The notes beneath the pieces were generated by a model. The model saw nothing but the letters and a program-made list of their open reading frames with translations, did no database searches and was not told the origin of the DNA. A DNA stretch of 50,336 bases. Origin: Clostridiales bacterium (lineage in GTDB: Bacteria; Bacillota; Clostridia; Saccharofermentanales; Saccharofermentanaceae). Within the stretch, counting starts at the first letter, position 1, and each line of letters opens with the position of its first letter. A program made the position numbers and the translations under genes. The stretch lies in contig JAFZKB010000011.1 in NCBI GenBank assembly GCA_017551865.1, positions 1 through 50,336 of the forward strand, given 5' to 3'. This document shows, in pieces, positions 1 through 8,660 of this stretch.

Positions 1-640
1 CGAGCCGCTGTCCAACCTCGATGCTAAGCTCCGTGTTCAGATGCGTGTTGAGATCACCAAGCTCCACCAGAGACTACAGACAACCATCATCTACGTTACT
101 CACGACCAGACAGAGGCTATGACGATGGGTACCCGTATCGTAGTTATGAAGGATGGCTTCATCCAGCAGGTTGACTCCCCGACGGAGCTCTACGACAACC
201 CGGTCAACACATTCGTAGCAGGATTTATCGGAATGCCTCCGATGAACTTCATCAACGCTATGATCCAGGTAGAAGGCGACGACGTTTATGTTGCATTCGA
301 GAACACCTCCATCAAGCTTGCTGAGCGTTACTGCGTACCGGAAGTTATCGAGCGTGACGGCACAGAAGTTATCTTCGGTATCCGTCCTGAGGCTCTCACA
401 GATGACGGTACTTACGTATCCATGCATCCGGAATCTGCATTCTCCGCAGACGTCGACGTTGTCGAGATGCTCGGTGCTGAGACCTATCTGTACGTAACAG
501 TTAACGGTTCTCTCCCGCTGACCGCAAGAGTAGACCCGACCACATCCGAGTCCCGTGTAGGTGAGGTTGTTGACATCGCTGTTGACGCTAACCGTGTTCA
601 CCTCTTCGATAAGGATACAGAGCAGAGCATCATTTCCTGA
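1..640 (+). CDS. ABC transporter ATP-binding protein, MalK/UgpC/MsmX type (5' end outside window)
   Basis: Only the C-terminal part, about 212 residues, is in the window; the reading frame is open at the left edge from base 2. The first visible residues, [11 protein letters not shown], are the D-loop just after Walker B. The H-loop follows as [13 protein letters not shown]. The rest matches the regulatory OB/TOBE region of sugar-importer ATPases, with FIGMPPMNF and FGIRPE as landmarks. Such ATPases energise oligosaccharide or glycerol-phosphate importers and one copy often serves several transporters, so the substrate cannot be told. A terminator follows the stop directly and no permease genes are adjacent downstream, which would fit a stand-alone shared ATPase. 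Confidence 0.93.
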   Translation, partial: EPLSNLDAKLRVQMRVEITKLHQRLQTTIIYVTHDQTEAMTMGTRIVVMKDGFIQQVDSPTELYDNPVNTFVAGFIGMPPMNFINAMIQVEGDDVYVAFENTSIKLAERYCVPEVIERDGTEVIFGIRPEALTDDGTYVSMHPESAFSADVDVVEMLGAETYLYVTVNGSLPLTARVDPTTSESRVGEVVDIAVDANRVHLFDKDTEQSIIS

Positions 641-670
641 TTGGAAGCAAGTAAGGAAAAGATATAAAGG

Positions 671-699
671 GACCGTCTCGCAAGAGACGGTCTTTTTTT
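671..699 (+). terminator. intrinsic terminator after ABC ATPase gene
   Basis: A perfect 9-bp stem (GACCGTCTC / GAGACGGTC) with a GCAA tetraloop is followed by seven T. It ends the transcript of the ABC ATPase and isolates the regulator gene downstream. Confidence 0.93.
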
Positions 700-830
700 C
701 CCTCAAAAACAGAAAATCCGTAATGTTGCAAGATTTTCACGAAAAGTTTAAGATAAATAGGATAGTATAGTGTATGAGGGCGAATAGCCCCTGCGGCGAA
801 ATATTTGACGAAAGAGATAAGGTGAAGCGT

Positions 831-1928
831 ATGGAAGAACTTAAGAAATGTATGCGCGAAGCGAAGAAGATCCTTGACCTGACGGTCGGCGTCATGGATA
901 CATCGGGTATGGTCGTTGCCTGCACCGATCCTGCCTGGGAAGGTATCGAGGATTCCAGTGCCAGAGCCGTACTTCTTTCAGACGAACTCTTTTCCAGCAC
1001 GGCCGGCAAGACCTACATGAAGATCGTGATTGGTGATTCCACCCAGTATATCGCCTTCATCAGCGGAGTCGATGCCGTCGCCAGAACATATCTTGAACTG
1101 GTCACCCAGTGGATCAAAGCCGCCATGCGTGAGAGAAACACGGATGTCGAGCGCGAGACCTTTATCAAGAACGTACTTCTCGAAAACGAACTGCCCGGCG
1201 ATATTCCGCTGAAGGCCAGAGAGTATAAGATCCCGTTTGCGACCCGCCGTATCGTATTCATCGTGCGTGTCAGCAAGAATGATGGCGTAGAATGCCTTGA
1301 GATCCTGCAGAATCTTTTCCCGGATACCAAGACACAGATGGTCGTCGCGATGGACGAAGAGACCATCGTCCTTGTCATGGATCTCGGTGAGAACCTGAAT
1401 AACTATCTGACAGAGGTCAGCAAGACGATCCTTGATAACCTCAATGCCGAGTCCATGATCCGTGCCCATGTCGGTATCGGTATGCCGGCACAGACACTGC
1501 GTGATATTGCGAAGTCCTACCGTGAGGCAACATTGGCACTTCGCGTCGGATCGATCTTCGAGAGCGATCAATTCATCATGCGCTACGACAAACTGGGCCT
1601 TGGCCGTCTGATCTACCAGCTCCCGCCGACGCTCTGCAACATGTTCTTGAACGAAGTGTTCCCGAAGGGAGCATATGAGTCATTGGATTCCGATACACTG
1701 GTGACGATCCAGAGTTTCTTCGAGAATAACCTCAACGGCAGTGAGACCTCGAGAAAACTTTTCGTACACCGTAATACCCTGGTATACCGTCTCGATAAAG
1801 TACAGAAGATCACGGGACTCGACCTTAGATCCTTCGACGATGCCGTGCTTTTCAAGCTGGCAGCGATGGTTCGTACCTATCTTGAGAAACAGGAAAAGAG
1901 CGGTCAGGGCGGAAATATCAACTGGTAA
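831..1928 (+). CDS. CdaR/PucR-family transcriptional regulator
   Basis: A 365-residue protein whose C-terminal 70 residues (about 290-350) form the PucR-type helix-turn-helix, with ETSRKLFVHRNTLVYRLDKV as the recognisable core. The upstream part resembles the sensory and GGDEF-like middle regions of sugar-diacid/purine regulators, but no ligand can be inferred. I chose ATG 831 because AAGGTG lies 6 nt upstream; an in-frame ATG at 774 would add 19 residues, but it has no ribosome binding site and lies just after a possible -10 box (TATAGT, 766-771). The gene sits 18 nt before ftsE, so it may be cotranscribed with the division genes. A link in function is not shown. Confidence 0.85.
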   Translation: MEELKKCMREAKKILDLTVGVMDTSGMVVACTDPAWEGIEDSSARAVLLSDELFSSTAGKTYMKIVIGDSTQYIAFISGVDAVARTYLELVTQWIKAAMRERNTDVERETFIKNVLLENELPGDIPLKAREYKIPFATRRIVFIVRVSKNDGVECLEILQNLFPDTKTQMVVAMDEETIVLVMDLGENLNNYLTEVSKTILDNLNAESMIRAHVGIGMPAQTLRDIAKSYREATLALRVGSIFESDQFIMRYDKLGLGRLIYQLPPTLCNMFLNEVFPKGAYESLDSDTLVTIQSFFENNLNGSETSRKLFVHRNTLVYRLDKVQKITGLDLRSFDDAVLFKLAAMVRTYLEKQEKSGQGGNINW

Positions 1929-1946
1929 CGATAGGAACGGATAGCT

Positions 1947-3125
1947 TTGATACGTTTTGAAAATGTACATAAGACATACAAAACCGGCACGGATGCGCTC
2001 CGCGGAGTGACATTTGCGATCCGCGACGGTGAGTTTGTGTTCGTCATCGGCAAAAGCGGATCCGGAAAATCCACTCTGATGAAATGCATTACCCGTGAGG
2101 AGAAGCCTACTGAGGGGCTGGTCATCATCGATAAATTCTGCATTTCCAAGATGCCGAGAGCACTGGTTCCGATCCTTCGAAGACAGATCGGTATCATCTA
2201 TCAGGACTTCCGACTGATCGAGACGAAGACAGTAGAAGAAAATATCGCATTTGCCGGTGAGATCATCGGCGTTCCGAGAAAAAAACTCCACCAGATGGTC
2301 GATATCGTACTTGGCGCAGTAGGCCTTCGCGATAAGGCCAACTCCATGCCGATGGAACTTTCCGGTGGTGAGCAGCAGCGTGTGGCCATTGCCCGTGCCA
2401 TGCTCAATAACCCAAAGCTGATCGTCGCCGACGAGCCGACCGATAACCTCGACCCGGAAACATCCGAGTCCATCATGGCACTTCTCAATGAGATCAACAG
2501 AAACGGCACCACTGTTATCGTCTGTACGCATGACAGCAATCTTGTCGACCGCATGAAAAAGCGTGTCATCGAGGTGGATGAAGGTCTTATCGTCCGTGAT
2601 GAGAAGGGTTCCGGCTACACCGCAGAGGAGAAGCATTCGCTCCCGCAGTCGATGATCGACGAATTCGTACCGGAAGTCGTATCGTATCACGAGATCGAGA
2701 AGAAGGAAGAAAAACTTCCGGAATTCCCGTCCGAAGAAAAAGAGGCCCTTCCGGAGTTCCCGTCTGAGGAAAAAGAAGAAACACCGAAGATCACTAAGCT
2801 TCCGACTAAGGAGATGGCGGAAGAAAGAATCGTCGTCGTTCCGGATCGAAAAAAGGAAGAGAAACTTCCGCAGCCAAAGGACGAGAAAAAAGAAGAAACA
2901 CTCCCGCAGCCTCCAATGGAAGAACAGAAGTCTTCTGTGACTTCCGATGAGAAGCCGGAGACTGCCGCGGCTCCTGAAGAGAAAAAGGAAGAATTAAAAG
3001 AAGAAGTAAAGGAAGAGAAGAACGACGCCCCGAAGGATGAAAAGCCTTCGCAGGAACCTCCCAAAAAGAAGAAAAAGGACCTTCCGAAGATCAAGCCTGA
3101 AGAAATGGAGGATCCGGACCTATGA
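1947..3125 (+). CDS. ftsE: cell division ATP-binding protein FtsE with long charged C-terminal tail
   Basis: The ATPase of the FtsEX complex, which drives septal peptidoglycan hydrolysis through the membrane partner FtsX. Residues 1-220 are a complete ABC domain: Walker A GKSGSGKST (35-43), Q86, signature LSGGEQQ (138-144), Walker B VADEP with Glu163, and H-loop His195. The start is TTG, because MIRFENVHKTY matches the usual FtsE N-terminus and no better codon is near. Family members are about 230 residues; this one is 392, with a 160-residue Glu/Lys/Pro-rich tail including a duplicated LPEFPSEEKE block. Its stop overlaps the ftsX start (ATGA), which indicates translational coupling. Confidence 0.95.
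   Translation: MIRFENVHKTYKTGTDALRGVTFAIRDGEFVFVIGKSGSGKSTLMKCITREEKPTEGLVIIDKFCISKMPRALVPILRRQIGIIYQDFRLIETKTVEENIAFAGEIIGVPRKKLHQMVDIVLGAVGLRDKANSMPMELSGGEQQRVAIARAMLNNPKLIVADEPTDNLDPETSESIMALLNEINRNGTTVIVCTHDSNLVDRMKKRVIEVDEGLIVRDEKGSGYTAEEKHSLPQSMIDEFVPEVVSYHEIEKKEEKLPEFPSEEKEALPEFPSEEKEETPKITKLPTKEMAEERIVVVPDRKKEEKLPQPKDEKKEETLPQPPMEEQKSSVTSDEKPETAAAPEEKKEELKEEVKEEKNDAPKDEKPSQEPPKKKKKDLPKIKPEEMEDPDL
2715..2780 (+). repeat. 33-bp tandem duplication in the ftsE tail
   Basis: Two adjacent 33-bp copies, 2715-2747 and 2748-2780, differ at only a few positions and each encode LPEFPSEEKE plus one residue. They show that the charged tail of FtsE has grown at least partly by in-frame duplication. 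Confidence 0.8.
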
Positions 3126-4021
3126 GCATCCGTGCGTTTTGGAACTCCCTAAAAGAAGGCTTTCAGGGTATCATTCGCCATCCGCTGGTGACGATCGCTT
3201 CGATCTCCACGATCCTTCTGATGCTCCTTCTGATGTCGGTCTTTTTCATCTTCTCCGCCAATGCGCGTTATGTCATGAAAAAGGTCGGCCAACAGCCGCC
3301 GATCGAAGTCTATATGAAACTCGGCTGCACGCAGGATCAGCTGGATCTTCTGCAGGAATATCTAAAGACCAACCCTCAGCAGATCAAGGAATATCACGGC
3401 CTTACCCCGGAACAGAACTATAACCGTTTCCGTAAGGAACTCGGTGATTCCGCGTCGATCCTGGATGATTTCGATTACAACACATATCTGCCATATACCG
3501 TGACCGTACAGCTGACGGATCCGGCCTATGCTGACGAGGTCGTCATGCGCATCAAGGCCATCCCCGGCATCGAGAAGGTCATGCAGGAAAGCAACGTCAT
3601 GAAGTTCCTGACAAGGGCAACGAAAACGGTGAACATCACAACATTTGTCGCCTTTGTGGTTCTTTTCCTGATCTCGCTTTTCATCATTTCCAACATGGTA
3701 CGTATCTCGGTATACTCCCGTTCCACGGAGATCGCCATCATGAAATTCGTCGGAGCGACCAATGGATATATCCGCCTTCCATATATCGTGGAAGGTGCGA
3801 TCGTCGGACTCGTGAGCGCGCTCTGCGCCTGGGGCATCACCCACTTTGCCTACAGCGCGATCTATAAAAAAGCTATGCTGAATGTAGTGCCGACGAGCAT
3901 TTACGCGATCCTTCCCATGAGAAGCCTGTCTCTTTCGATCCTGCTTCTTTGCCTTGCCTGCGGTGTGATCATCGGATCCATCGGAAGCGGCATCGCCGTA
4001 CGTAAGTACGTAAAGGTCTGA
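3122..4021 (+). CDS. ftsX: cell division protein FtsX
   Basis: The 299-residue membrane subunit of FtsEX. It has one membrane segment near residues 20-45, a large extracellular domain (about 45-165), then three further membrane segments near 175-200, 220-245 and 268-292, the standard FtsX topology. The segment EIAIMKFVGATNGYIRLPY is a typical FtsX/MacB cytoplasmic coupling-helix region. It overlaps ftsE by 4 nt and is 12 nt before a coiled-coil M23 protein, the class of enzyme that FtsX activates in other bacteria. I infer that the extracellular domain binds that neighbour. Confidence 0.95.
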   Translation: MSIRAFWNSLKEGFQGIIRHPLVTIASISTILLMLLLMSVFFIFSANARYVMKKVGQQPPIEVYMKLGCTQDQLDLLQEYLKTNPQQIKEYHGLTPEQNYNRFRKELGDSASILDDFDYNTYLPYTVTVQLTDPAYADEVVMRIKAIPGIEKVMQESNVMKFLTRATKTVNITTFVAFVVLFLISLFIISNMVRISVYSRSTEIAIMKFVGATNGYIRLPYIVEGAIVGLVSALCAWGITHFAYSAIYKKAMLNVVPTSIYAILPMRSLSLSILLLCLACGVIIGSIGSGIAVRKYVKV

Positions 4022-4033
4022 TGAGGTGATCTT

Positions 4034-5410
4034 ATGCTCAGTAGAACGAACCGATTGATCAAACTATTTTCCATAGTTCTCTGTATCTCTATGGTGGCGG
4101 GTGTGGTCTCGTTTCTTTCAAGAAAGCCGATCAAGGCGGTGGACCGGGGCTTCCTTTCCTACACCCCTTCCCAGAAAGATATTGACGACGCCAAAAAACA
4201 GAGAGATGAGGCCAAGCAGAAAGCCCAGGCTGCTTCGGATAAGGTTTCCGAATTGAAGGGCGAAAAGAGCCGCCTGTCCGGAGAACTTGCCGAGCTTCAG
4301 GGCTTAAGCGATGAGCAGATGGCCCAGTATCAGGAGATCTCGGAAGAATATGCGGCTGCGCTTCTGGCCAAGCAGGAGGCGCTGGATTCCTATATTGATT
4401 CCCAGGAGAATCTTCTTAATAAGCGAAAAGAATACTCCGAGAGGATCAGTATCATGTTCGCTTACGAGAATAAGTCCACGCTGGAGATCCTTCTGGATTC
4501 CGACAGCATCGCCGGGTTCTTTACGAACCTCGAACTGATCTCTCTGATCGGTGATGCTGATCTTCAGATGATCGACCAGCTCACGATTGCTATGGACGAT
4601 GCGGAACTCAAGAGCGAGATCGCCCTTTCTGAAGCGGAGGACATGCAGGCCATCGCCGAGCAGAAGGCAGCGGAACTTGATGAGCTCAGGAGCCGCATCG
4701 GAAAAACGAAAGAAGCACTCGACGAGACATCTACAAGTCTTTCCCGCTGGCAGCAGAAGGAAGACGCGTTTAAAGACGAAGCCGACCGTCTTGACGATGA
4801 GATCCGTGAATTGCAGAGGCAGCGCGAGGAAGAAGAGAAGAGAAAGAAGGAACTGACACAGGCGGCAAGCGCAACCAATACACCTACTCCGAAACCGAAA
4901 GACGGTGGCGGCAATGGTGGCAACGGTGGTAACGGCGGAAATGGCGGCAACGGCGGAAGCGGTGATAACGGCGGAAGCAAAACGAAGCCGAGAATGAAGA
5001 TGGTCTGGCCATATCCCGGAGACTATACCGTATATTCTCCATACGGCATGCGTTACCATCCGATCTATCATGTCAATAAGATGCACTGGGGCGTTGACCT
5101 TGGCGGCACATACGGCAACCCGATCGTAGCGGCGGCCGACGGAACTGTCATCAAGGTCGAAGAGCCGGTCGAAGGACAGAACACCGGTGGAACGAACTAC
5201 GGAAACTACTGCGTGATCGACCACGGGAACGGCGTATCTACGACGTATGCGCACTGCAGAGATGTGTATGTGCATGTCGGAGACCAGGTCAAAGCCGGAG
5301 AAACGATCGCTGAGTGCGGAAGTACCGGCGCATCGACAGGACCGCATCTGCATTTCGAGGTGCGCGTCGACGGAGAAAAAGTGGATCCGCTCCCGTATAT
5401 TCAAGGATAA
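4034..5410 (+). CDS. PcsB/EnvC-like murein hydrolase activator or endopeptidase, M23 domain
   Basis: A 458-residue exported protein. Residues 8-28 form a signal or anchor segment, 50-280 are strongly predicted coiled coil (heptad-like, rich in E, K, A, Q), about 290-318 is a Gly/Asn linker, and 325-458 is an M23 (LytM) domain. The metal-ligand residues look intact: His and Asp in MHWGVDLGG, the His of TYAHC and the His pair of GPHLHFEV. It may therefore be an active endopeptidase rather than a degenerate activator. Its place right after ftsEX matches FtsEX-controlled coiled-coil hydrolases that split the septum. RBS AGGTGAT precedes ATG 4034. Confidence 0.92.
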   Translation: MLSRTNRLIKLFSIVLCISMVAGVVSFLSRKPIKAVDRGFLSYTPSQKDIDDAKKQRDEAKQKAQAASDKVSELKGEKSRLSGELAELQGLSDEQMAQYQEISEEYAAALLAKQEALDSYIDSQENLLNKRKEYSERISIMFAYENKSTLEILLDSDSIAGFFTNLELISLIGDADLQMIDQLTIAMDDAELKSEIALSEAEDMQAIAEQKAAELDELRSRIGKTKEALDETSTSLSRWQQKEDAFKDEADRLDDEIRELQRQREEEEKRKKELTQAASATNTPTPKPKDGGGNGGNGGNGGNGGNGGSGDNGGSKTKPRMKMVWPYPGDYTVYSPYGMRYHPIYHVNKMHWGVDLGGTYGNPIVAAADGTVIKVEEPVEGQNTGGTNYGNYCVIDHGNGVSTTYAHCRDVYVHVGDQVKAGETIAECGSTGASTGPHLHFEVRVDGEKVDPLPYIQG

Positions 5411-5413
5411 GAT

Positions 5414-6220
5414 ATGTCAGCATACGATTTTCTAGCAGAATATTATGATGCTTTTCAAAAAGATCTGAACCCCGGCAAGTGGGCGGATTTTGTGACCTGG
5501 ATCGCAAAAAAATACGGACAGTACAAAGGCGACGGAGAAGGGGGAAGACCTCTTCTTTGTGACCTTGGCTGCGGCACGGGGCTTGTCACATGTGCATTGG
5601 CGGACAGAGGTTTTGACACTGTAGGTGTCGATAACTCTCCGGAAATGCTGGACTGCGCCAGGGATCACGCGCAGAGCGAGGGGAAGAATATCCTGTGGAT
5701 CCTTCAGGATATGACGTCACTCGACCTATATGGATCGATGGATATTTTCGTATCGCTTTTGGATACGGTCAACCATATCACGGACAAGAAAGGGCTGAAG
5801 GATCTTTTTGAATCCTTCCACTGTTTCTTAAATCCCGGAGGACTCTTCATCTTCGACGTTGCAACGCACCGACACTTCTCGGAGACACTGGGAAACGACT
5901 TCTTCTATCTGGTAGAGGATGATTTTGCAGTCCTTTGGGAAAACGACTACGATAAGAAGTCCTGTATCAACACGGCATCCCTTACCATGTTCGGGACAGA
6001 AGACGGGGAGAAGTACTGCCGATGTGATGAAGATATCGTGGAGCGTTACTATTCCGACAGCGAGATCCGGAAACTGGCCGAAAGCTGTGGTCTGGAAGTG
6101 GTGGGCGTGTTTGGTGACTTAAAGAAAAGAAAGCCCGGAGACAAAGACGAGCGGATATTTTACTGCATAAGAAGACCACTGGGATCTCGTATCCCCGGTC
6201 TTAGTTCGGAAGGAAAGTGA
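5414..6220 (+). CDS. class I SAM-dependent methyltransferase
   Basis: A 268-residue cytoplasmic protein with the SAM-binding motif I DLGCGTG at residues 50-56 and the following acidic strand VGVDNSPEM (about 72-80). The N-terminal SAYDFLAEYYDAF is common in small-molecule or tRNA-type methyltransferases annotated only as generic. The substrate is unknown. It starts 3 nt after the M23 gene and 9 nt before hslO, so it belongs to the same transcript. Confidence 0.85.
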   Translation: MSAYDFLAEYYDAFQKDLNPGKWADFVTWIAKKYGQYKGDGEGGRPLLCDLGCGTGLVTCALADRGFDTVGVDNSPEMLDCARDHAQSEGKNILWILQDMTSLDLYGSMDIFVSLLDTVNHITDKKGLKDLFESFHCFLNPGGLFIFDVATHRHFSETLGNDFFYLVEDDFAVLWENDYDKKSCINTASLTMFGTEDGEKYCRCDEDIVERYYSDSEIRKLAESCGLEVVGVFGDLKKRKPGDKDERIFYCIRRPLGSRIPGLSSEGK

Positions 6221-6229
6221 GAAACGAAT

Positions 6230-7144
6230 ATGAATGACTTTTATCTGGCACCGGGATCTCCGATGGACGACTCGGATTATATTGTGACGGCCACTGCGCT
6301 TTCAGGAAAGGTCCGCGCGCTTGCGATCCGTTCCACCAAGCTCGTGCAGGAAGCTCTCCGCATCCATAAGACCTCGCCTGTGGCGACAGCCGCACTGGGA
6401 AGATTTCTGACGGGAACGCTTTTCCTCGCCGATACGCTGAAGGGAGAAGGAGATTCCCTTACGGCCAACATCCGTTCGGACGGGCCCTTGCAGGGCATGA
6501 CCGCGGTCGCGGATTCTCACGGAAATGTAAGAGGCTACTGCCTGGAACCTGTCGTAGAGACTTCTTATCACCGTCCGGGCAAACTTAATGTCGGTGCGGC
6601 TGTCGGTTCCGGAAAACTTACTGTTGTCAAAGATTTCGGCCTCAAAGAGCCTTATGTGGGCCAGGTGGAATTAGTCTCCGGAGAGATCGCGGAAGACTTT
6701 ACCTACTATCTGGCCTCTTCGGAGCAGACACCTTCGATCGTTTCTCTCGGCGTGGGGATCGATCAGGAGGGTGTGACCTGTGCCGGAGGATTTATGGTGC
6801 AGCTCCTTCCCGGCGCAGATGAAGAGACGATCAGTTATCTCGAGAACCGCGTCAGCGGCGGATTCCCGGATGTGACTTTCCTTCTTACAGAGGGTATGAA
6901 TCCCGAGAAGATCCTGGATATGTTCCTTGGCGATAAGGATATCTGCTTCCTCGCCGGAAGAAAGGTCGCTTATAAATGCAACTGTTCCAGAGAAAGAATG
7001 GAGAGAAATCTCATGGCGATCGGGAAGAAAGATTTAACAGATCTTTCAGAAGATCCGAACGGTATCGATCTGGAGTGTCATTTCTGCGATCAGAGATATC
7101 ATTTTTCCCAGAAAGATGTGAAGGGATTACTGGATCAGGCGTAA
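6230..7144 (+). CDS. hslO: redox-regulated chaperone Hsp33
   Basis: A 304-residue holdase that protects unfolding proteins under oxidative stress. The C-terminal redox switch is present: C250-x-C252 in YKCNC and C283-x-x-C286 in CHFC, which bind zinc when reduced. The N-terminal part contains the family landmarks TGTLFLADTLKGEG and GYCLEP. Last gene of the tight run starting at ftsE. The downstream 169 bases carry the promoter of the next gene; I see no clear intrinsic terminator there. Confidence 0.95.
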   Translation: MNDFYLAPGSPMDDSDYIVTATALSGKVRALAIRSTKLVQEALRIHKTSPVATAALGRFLTGTLFLADTLKGEGDSLTANIRSDGPLQGMTAVADSHGNVRGYCLEPVVETSYHRPGKLNVGAAVGSGKLTVVKDFGLKEPYVGQVELVSGEIAEDFTYYLASSEQTPSIVSLGVGIDQEGVTCAGGFMVQLLPGADEETISYLENRVSGGFPDVTFLLTEGMNPEKILDMFLGDKDICFLAGRKVAYKCNCSRERMERNLMAIGKKDLTDLSEDPNGIDLECHFCDQRYHFSQKDVKGLLDQA

Positions 7145-7234
7145 CGAAAAAGTCTGATTCATTTGACAAAAGGGTGACAATCTCTAGAGTTTTACCCGAA
7201 AAATCCTGAAATTGCTTGAAAACAGGGAAAAAGC

Positions 7235-7264
7235 TTTAGATTATGGCGTTCCGTGTGATATAAT
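7235..7264 (+). promoter_or_regulatory. promoter of first FN3-like protein gene
   Basis: Extended -10 TGTGATATAAT (7254-7264) with a weak -35 (TTTAGA, 7235-7240, 18-nt spacer). The start codon follows about 50 nt downstream with AAGGAGG as ribosome binding site. Confidence 0.7.
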
Positions 7265-7313
7265 GAGCCTACTTATCAACAACCTTAAGTGAAACTCTAA
7301 AGGAGGGCCTCAC

Positions 7314-8453
7314 ATGAAAAAACGTTTTCTTTCTTTCGTGGCTGGCGTGCTTTGTGCCTGCAGCATTCTTTCTGCAGCAGTAGTTCCGACAGCAGCGAAA
7401 ACTGCCGACGCTCAGCTTTCCATCGCACAGGCTGCAGCAGTCACCCAGCCGGGTACCGTTACTGGCCTTAAGGCCGTTTCTTCCGGCAAGAACAGAGTCA
7501 CGCTCACCTGGAAAGCCGTTTCCGGTGCGCAGGGTTATCTCGTTTACGGTCAGAAGTCCGGTAAGTATGCTTATGTCGGCATGACGACTTCCGGTACGAC
7601 ATTTACTGATACGAAGGCTCTTGATAACGACTACAACTACTACTGGGTATTCGCTTATGTAAAGGATGCCAGTGGCAAGATGATCCCGGGCGGATGCCAG
7701 AAGTATGTATTTGCGAAGGGCGTCTGCGCTGCAGTTACCGGTCTTAAGGCAGCATCCACAACAGCTGGTGTTAAGCTTACATGGAACAAGGTAAACACAG
7801 CGGCAGGTTATCTGATCTATGGTAAGACAGATTCTACTGCTTACGGATACAAGGGCATGACGACCAGTCTTACATGGACGGATGCCAAGGCTCCGACAAG
7901 CGAATTCAGCTACTACTGGGTATATCCTTATCACAAGGATGCCAGCGGCAACATGGTCGTAGGCGGAACAGCTGCTTATGTATATGGTAAGAAGACAGTT
8001 CCGGTAAACACGAAGTATAAGGTAGAGAATTTCTCCGCGATGATCCCGACACTCTGGGAAGTAGAAGAGGATACCTTTGCCGGTTATCCGAGCTACAGAT
8101 TCTGGGCTGGAGTAGGCGGCTTCGGTATATACTGCCAGAAGACACTTCGTCAGGTAAAAGCAAGTGAGTATGGTTCTCTCATTGATGAATACGTTACGAG
8201 ATTCTATTCTTCCTCGAGCGGCTGGACCGTGATTTCCAGAAAGAACGGTTCCTATTCTTCCACTCTGCTTTATACAGATATCCAGATCTCAAATGACGAT
8301 TGCATCGTTAAGGGCCGAGTTATTTATGATGTAAATACATGGCTTTTCTATGAGTTCCTCGGAACGGTCTACCTCGATGAGGATGCTACTACGAGAGCTA
8401 CCTTCAGCAAGAAGATCGATGAGATCGTTGCCTCCATCAAGTACGAGGGATGA
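7314..8453 (+). CDS. secreted protein with two fibronectin-III-like domains, paralog 1
   Basis: A 379-residue exported protein of unknown job. Residues 1-30 are a signal peptide (MKKRFLSFVAGVLCACS...); a Cys at 16 is near a lipobox-like spot but the pattern LCAC is not typical, so cleavage after PTAA is more likely. Two related domains follow at about 45-140 and 141-235, each opening with VTGLKA, with a central GYL(V/I)YG strand and a YYWV strand, the pattern of bacterial FN3-like modules. The last 140 residues form a separate domain I do not recognise. The next gene is a tandem copy. Binding to surfaces or polysaccharide is possible but not shown. Confidence 0.82.
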   Translation: MKKRFLSFVAGVLCACSILSAAVVPTAAKTADAQLSIAQAAAVTQPGTVTGLKAVSSGKNRVTLTWKAVSGAQGYLVYGQKSGKYAYVGMTTSGTTFTDTKALDNDYNYYWVFAYVKDASGKMIPGGCQKYVFAKGVCAAVTGLKAASTTAGVKLTWNKVNTAAGYLIYGKTDSTAYGYKGMTTSLTWTDAKAPTSEFSYYWVYPYHKDASGNMVVGGTAAYVYGKKTVPVNTKYKVENFSAMIPTLWEVEEDTFAGYPSYRFWAGVGGFGIYCQKTLRQVKASEYGSLIDEYVTRFYSSSSGWTVISRKNGSYSSTLLYTDIQISNDDCIVKGRVIYDVNTWLFYEFLGTVYLDEDATTRATFSKKIDEIVASIKYEG

Positions 8454-8488
8454 TCTGAACGGATCTTTTCAAAAAGCAAAATGATCTG

Positions 8489-8527
8489 GTGCCGTCTACG
8501 GGGTGTCCCGCAGGCGGCACTTTTTTT
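8489..8527 (+). terminator. intrinsic terminator after first FN3-like gene
   Basis: A 14-bp stem with one mismatch (8489-8502 / 8507-8520, loop GTGT) followed by seven T. Confidence 0.93.
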
Positions 8528-8601
8528 CCTCTTTAGCAGGAATATCCCCCTGAAATAAGGGCGTTTGTGAGAGAAAAGTCACTTAAAAGGGGAGGGGGTC
8601 C

Positions 8602-8612
8602 TGTGGTATAAT
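8602..8612 (+). promoter_or_regulatory. extended -10 promoter of second FN3-like gene
   Basis: TGTGGTATAAT, one base different from the promoter of the upstream paralog, sits 49 nt before the start codon. No good -35 is visible, so the TG extension probably carries recognition. The match shows the duplication included the promoter. Confidence 0.65.
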
Positions 8613-8660
8613 GACCGTAATGATTTCAGGTTTATTTGACATCGAGAAGGAGGAATTTAC

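Noticed and set aside
4304..5404. Long minus-strand open frame opposite the M23 gene, 366 codons
   Set aside because: Composition is that of a shadow of a strong coding gene; the plus-strand frame has domains, motifs and a ribosome binding site.
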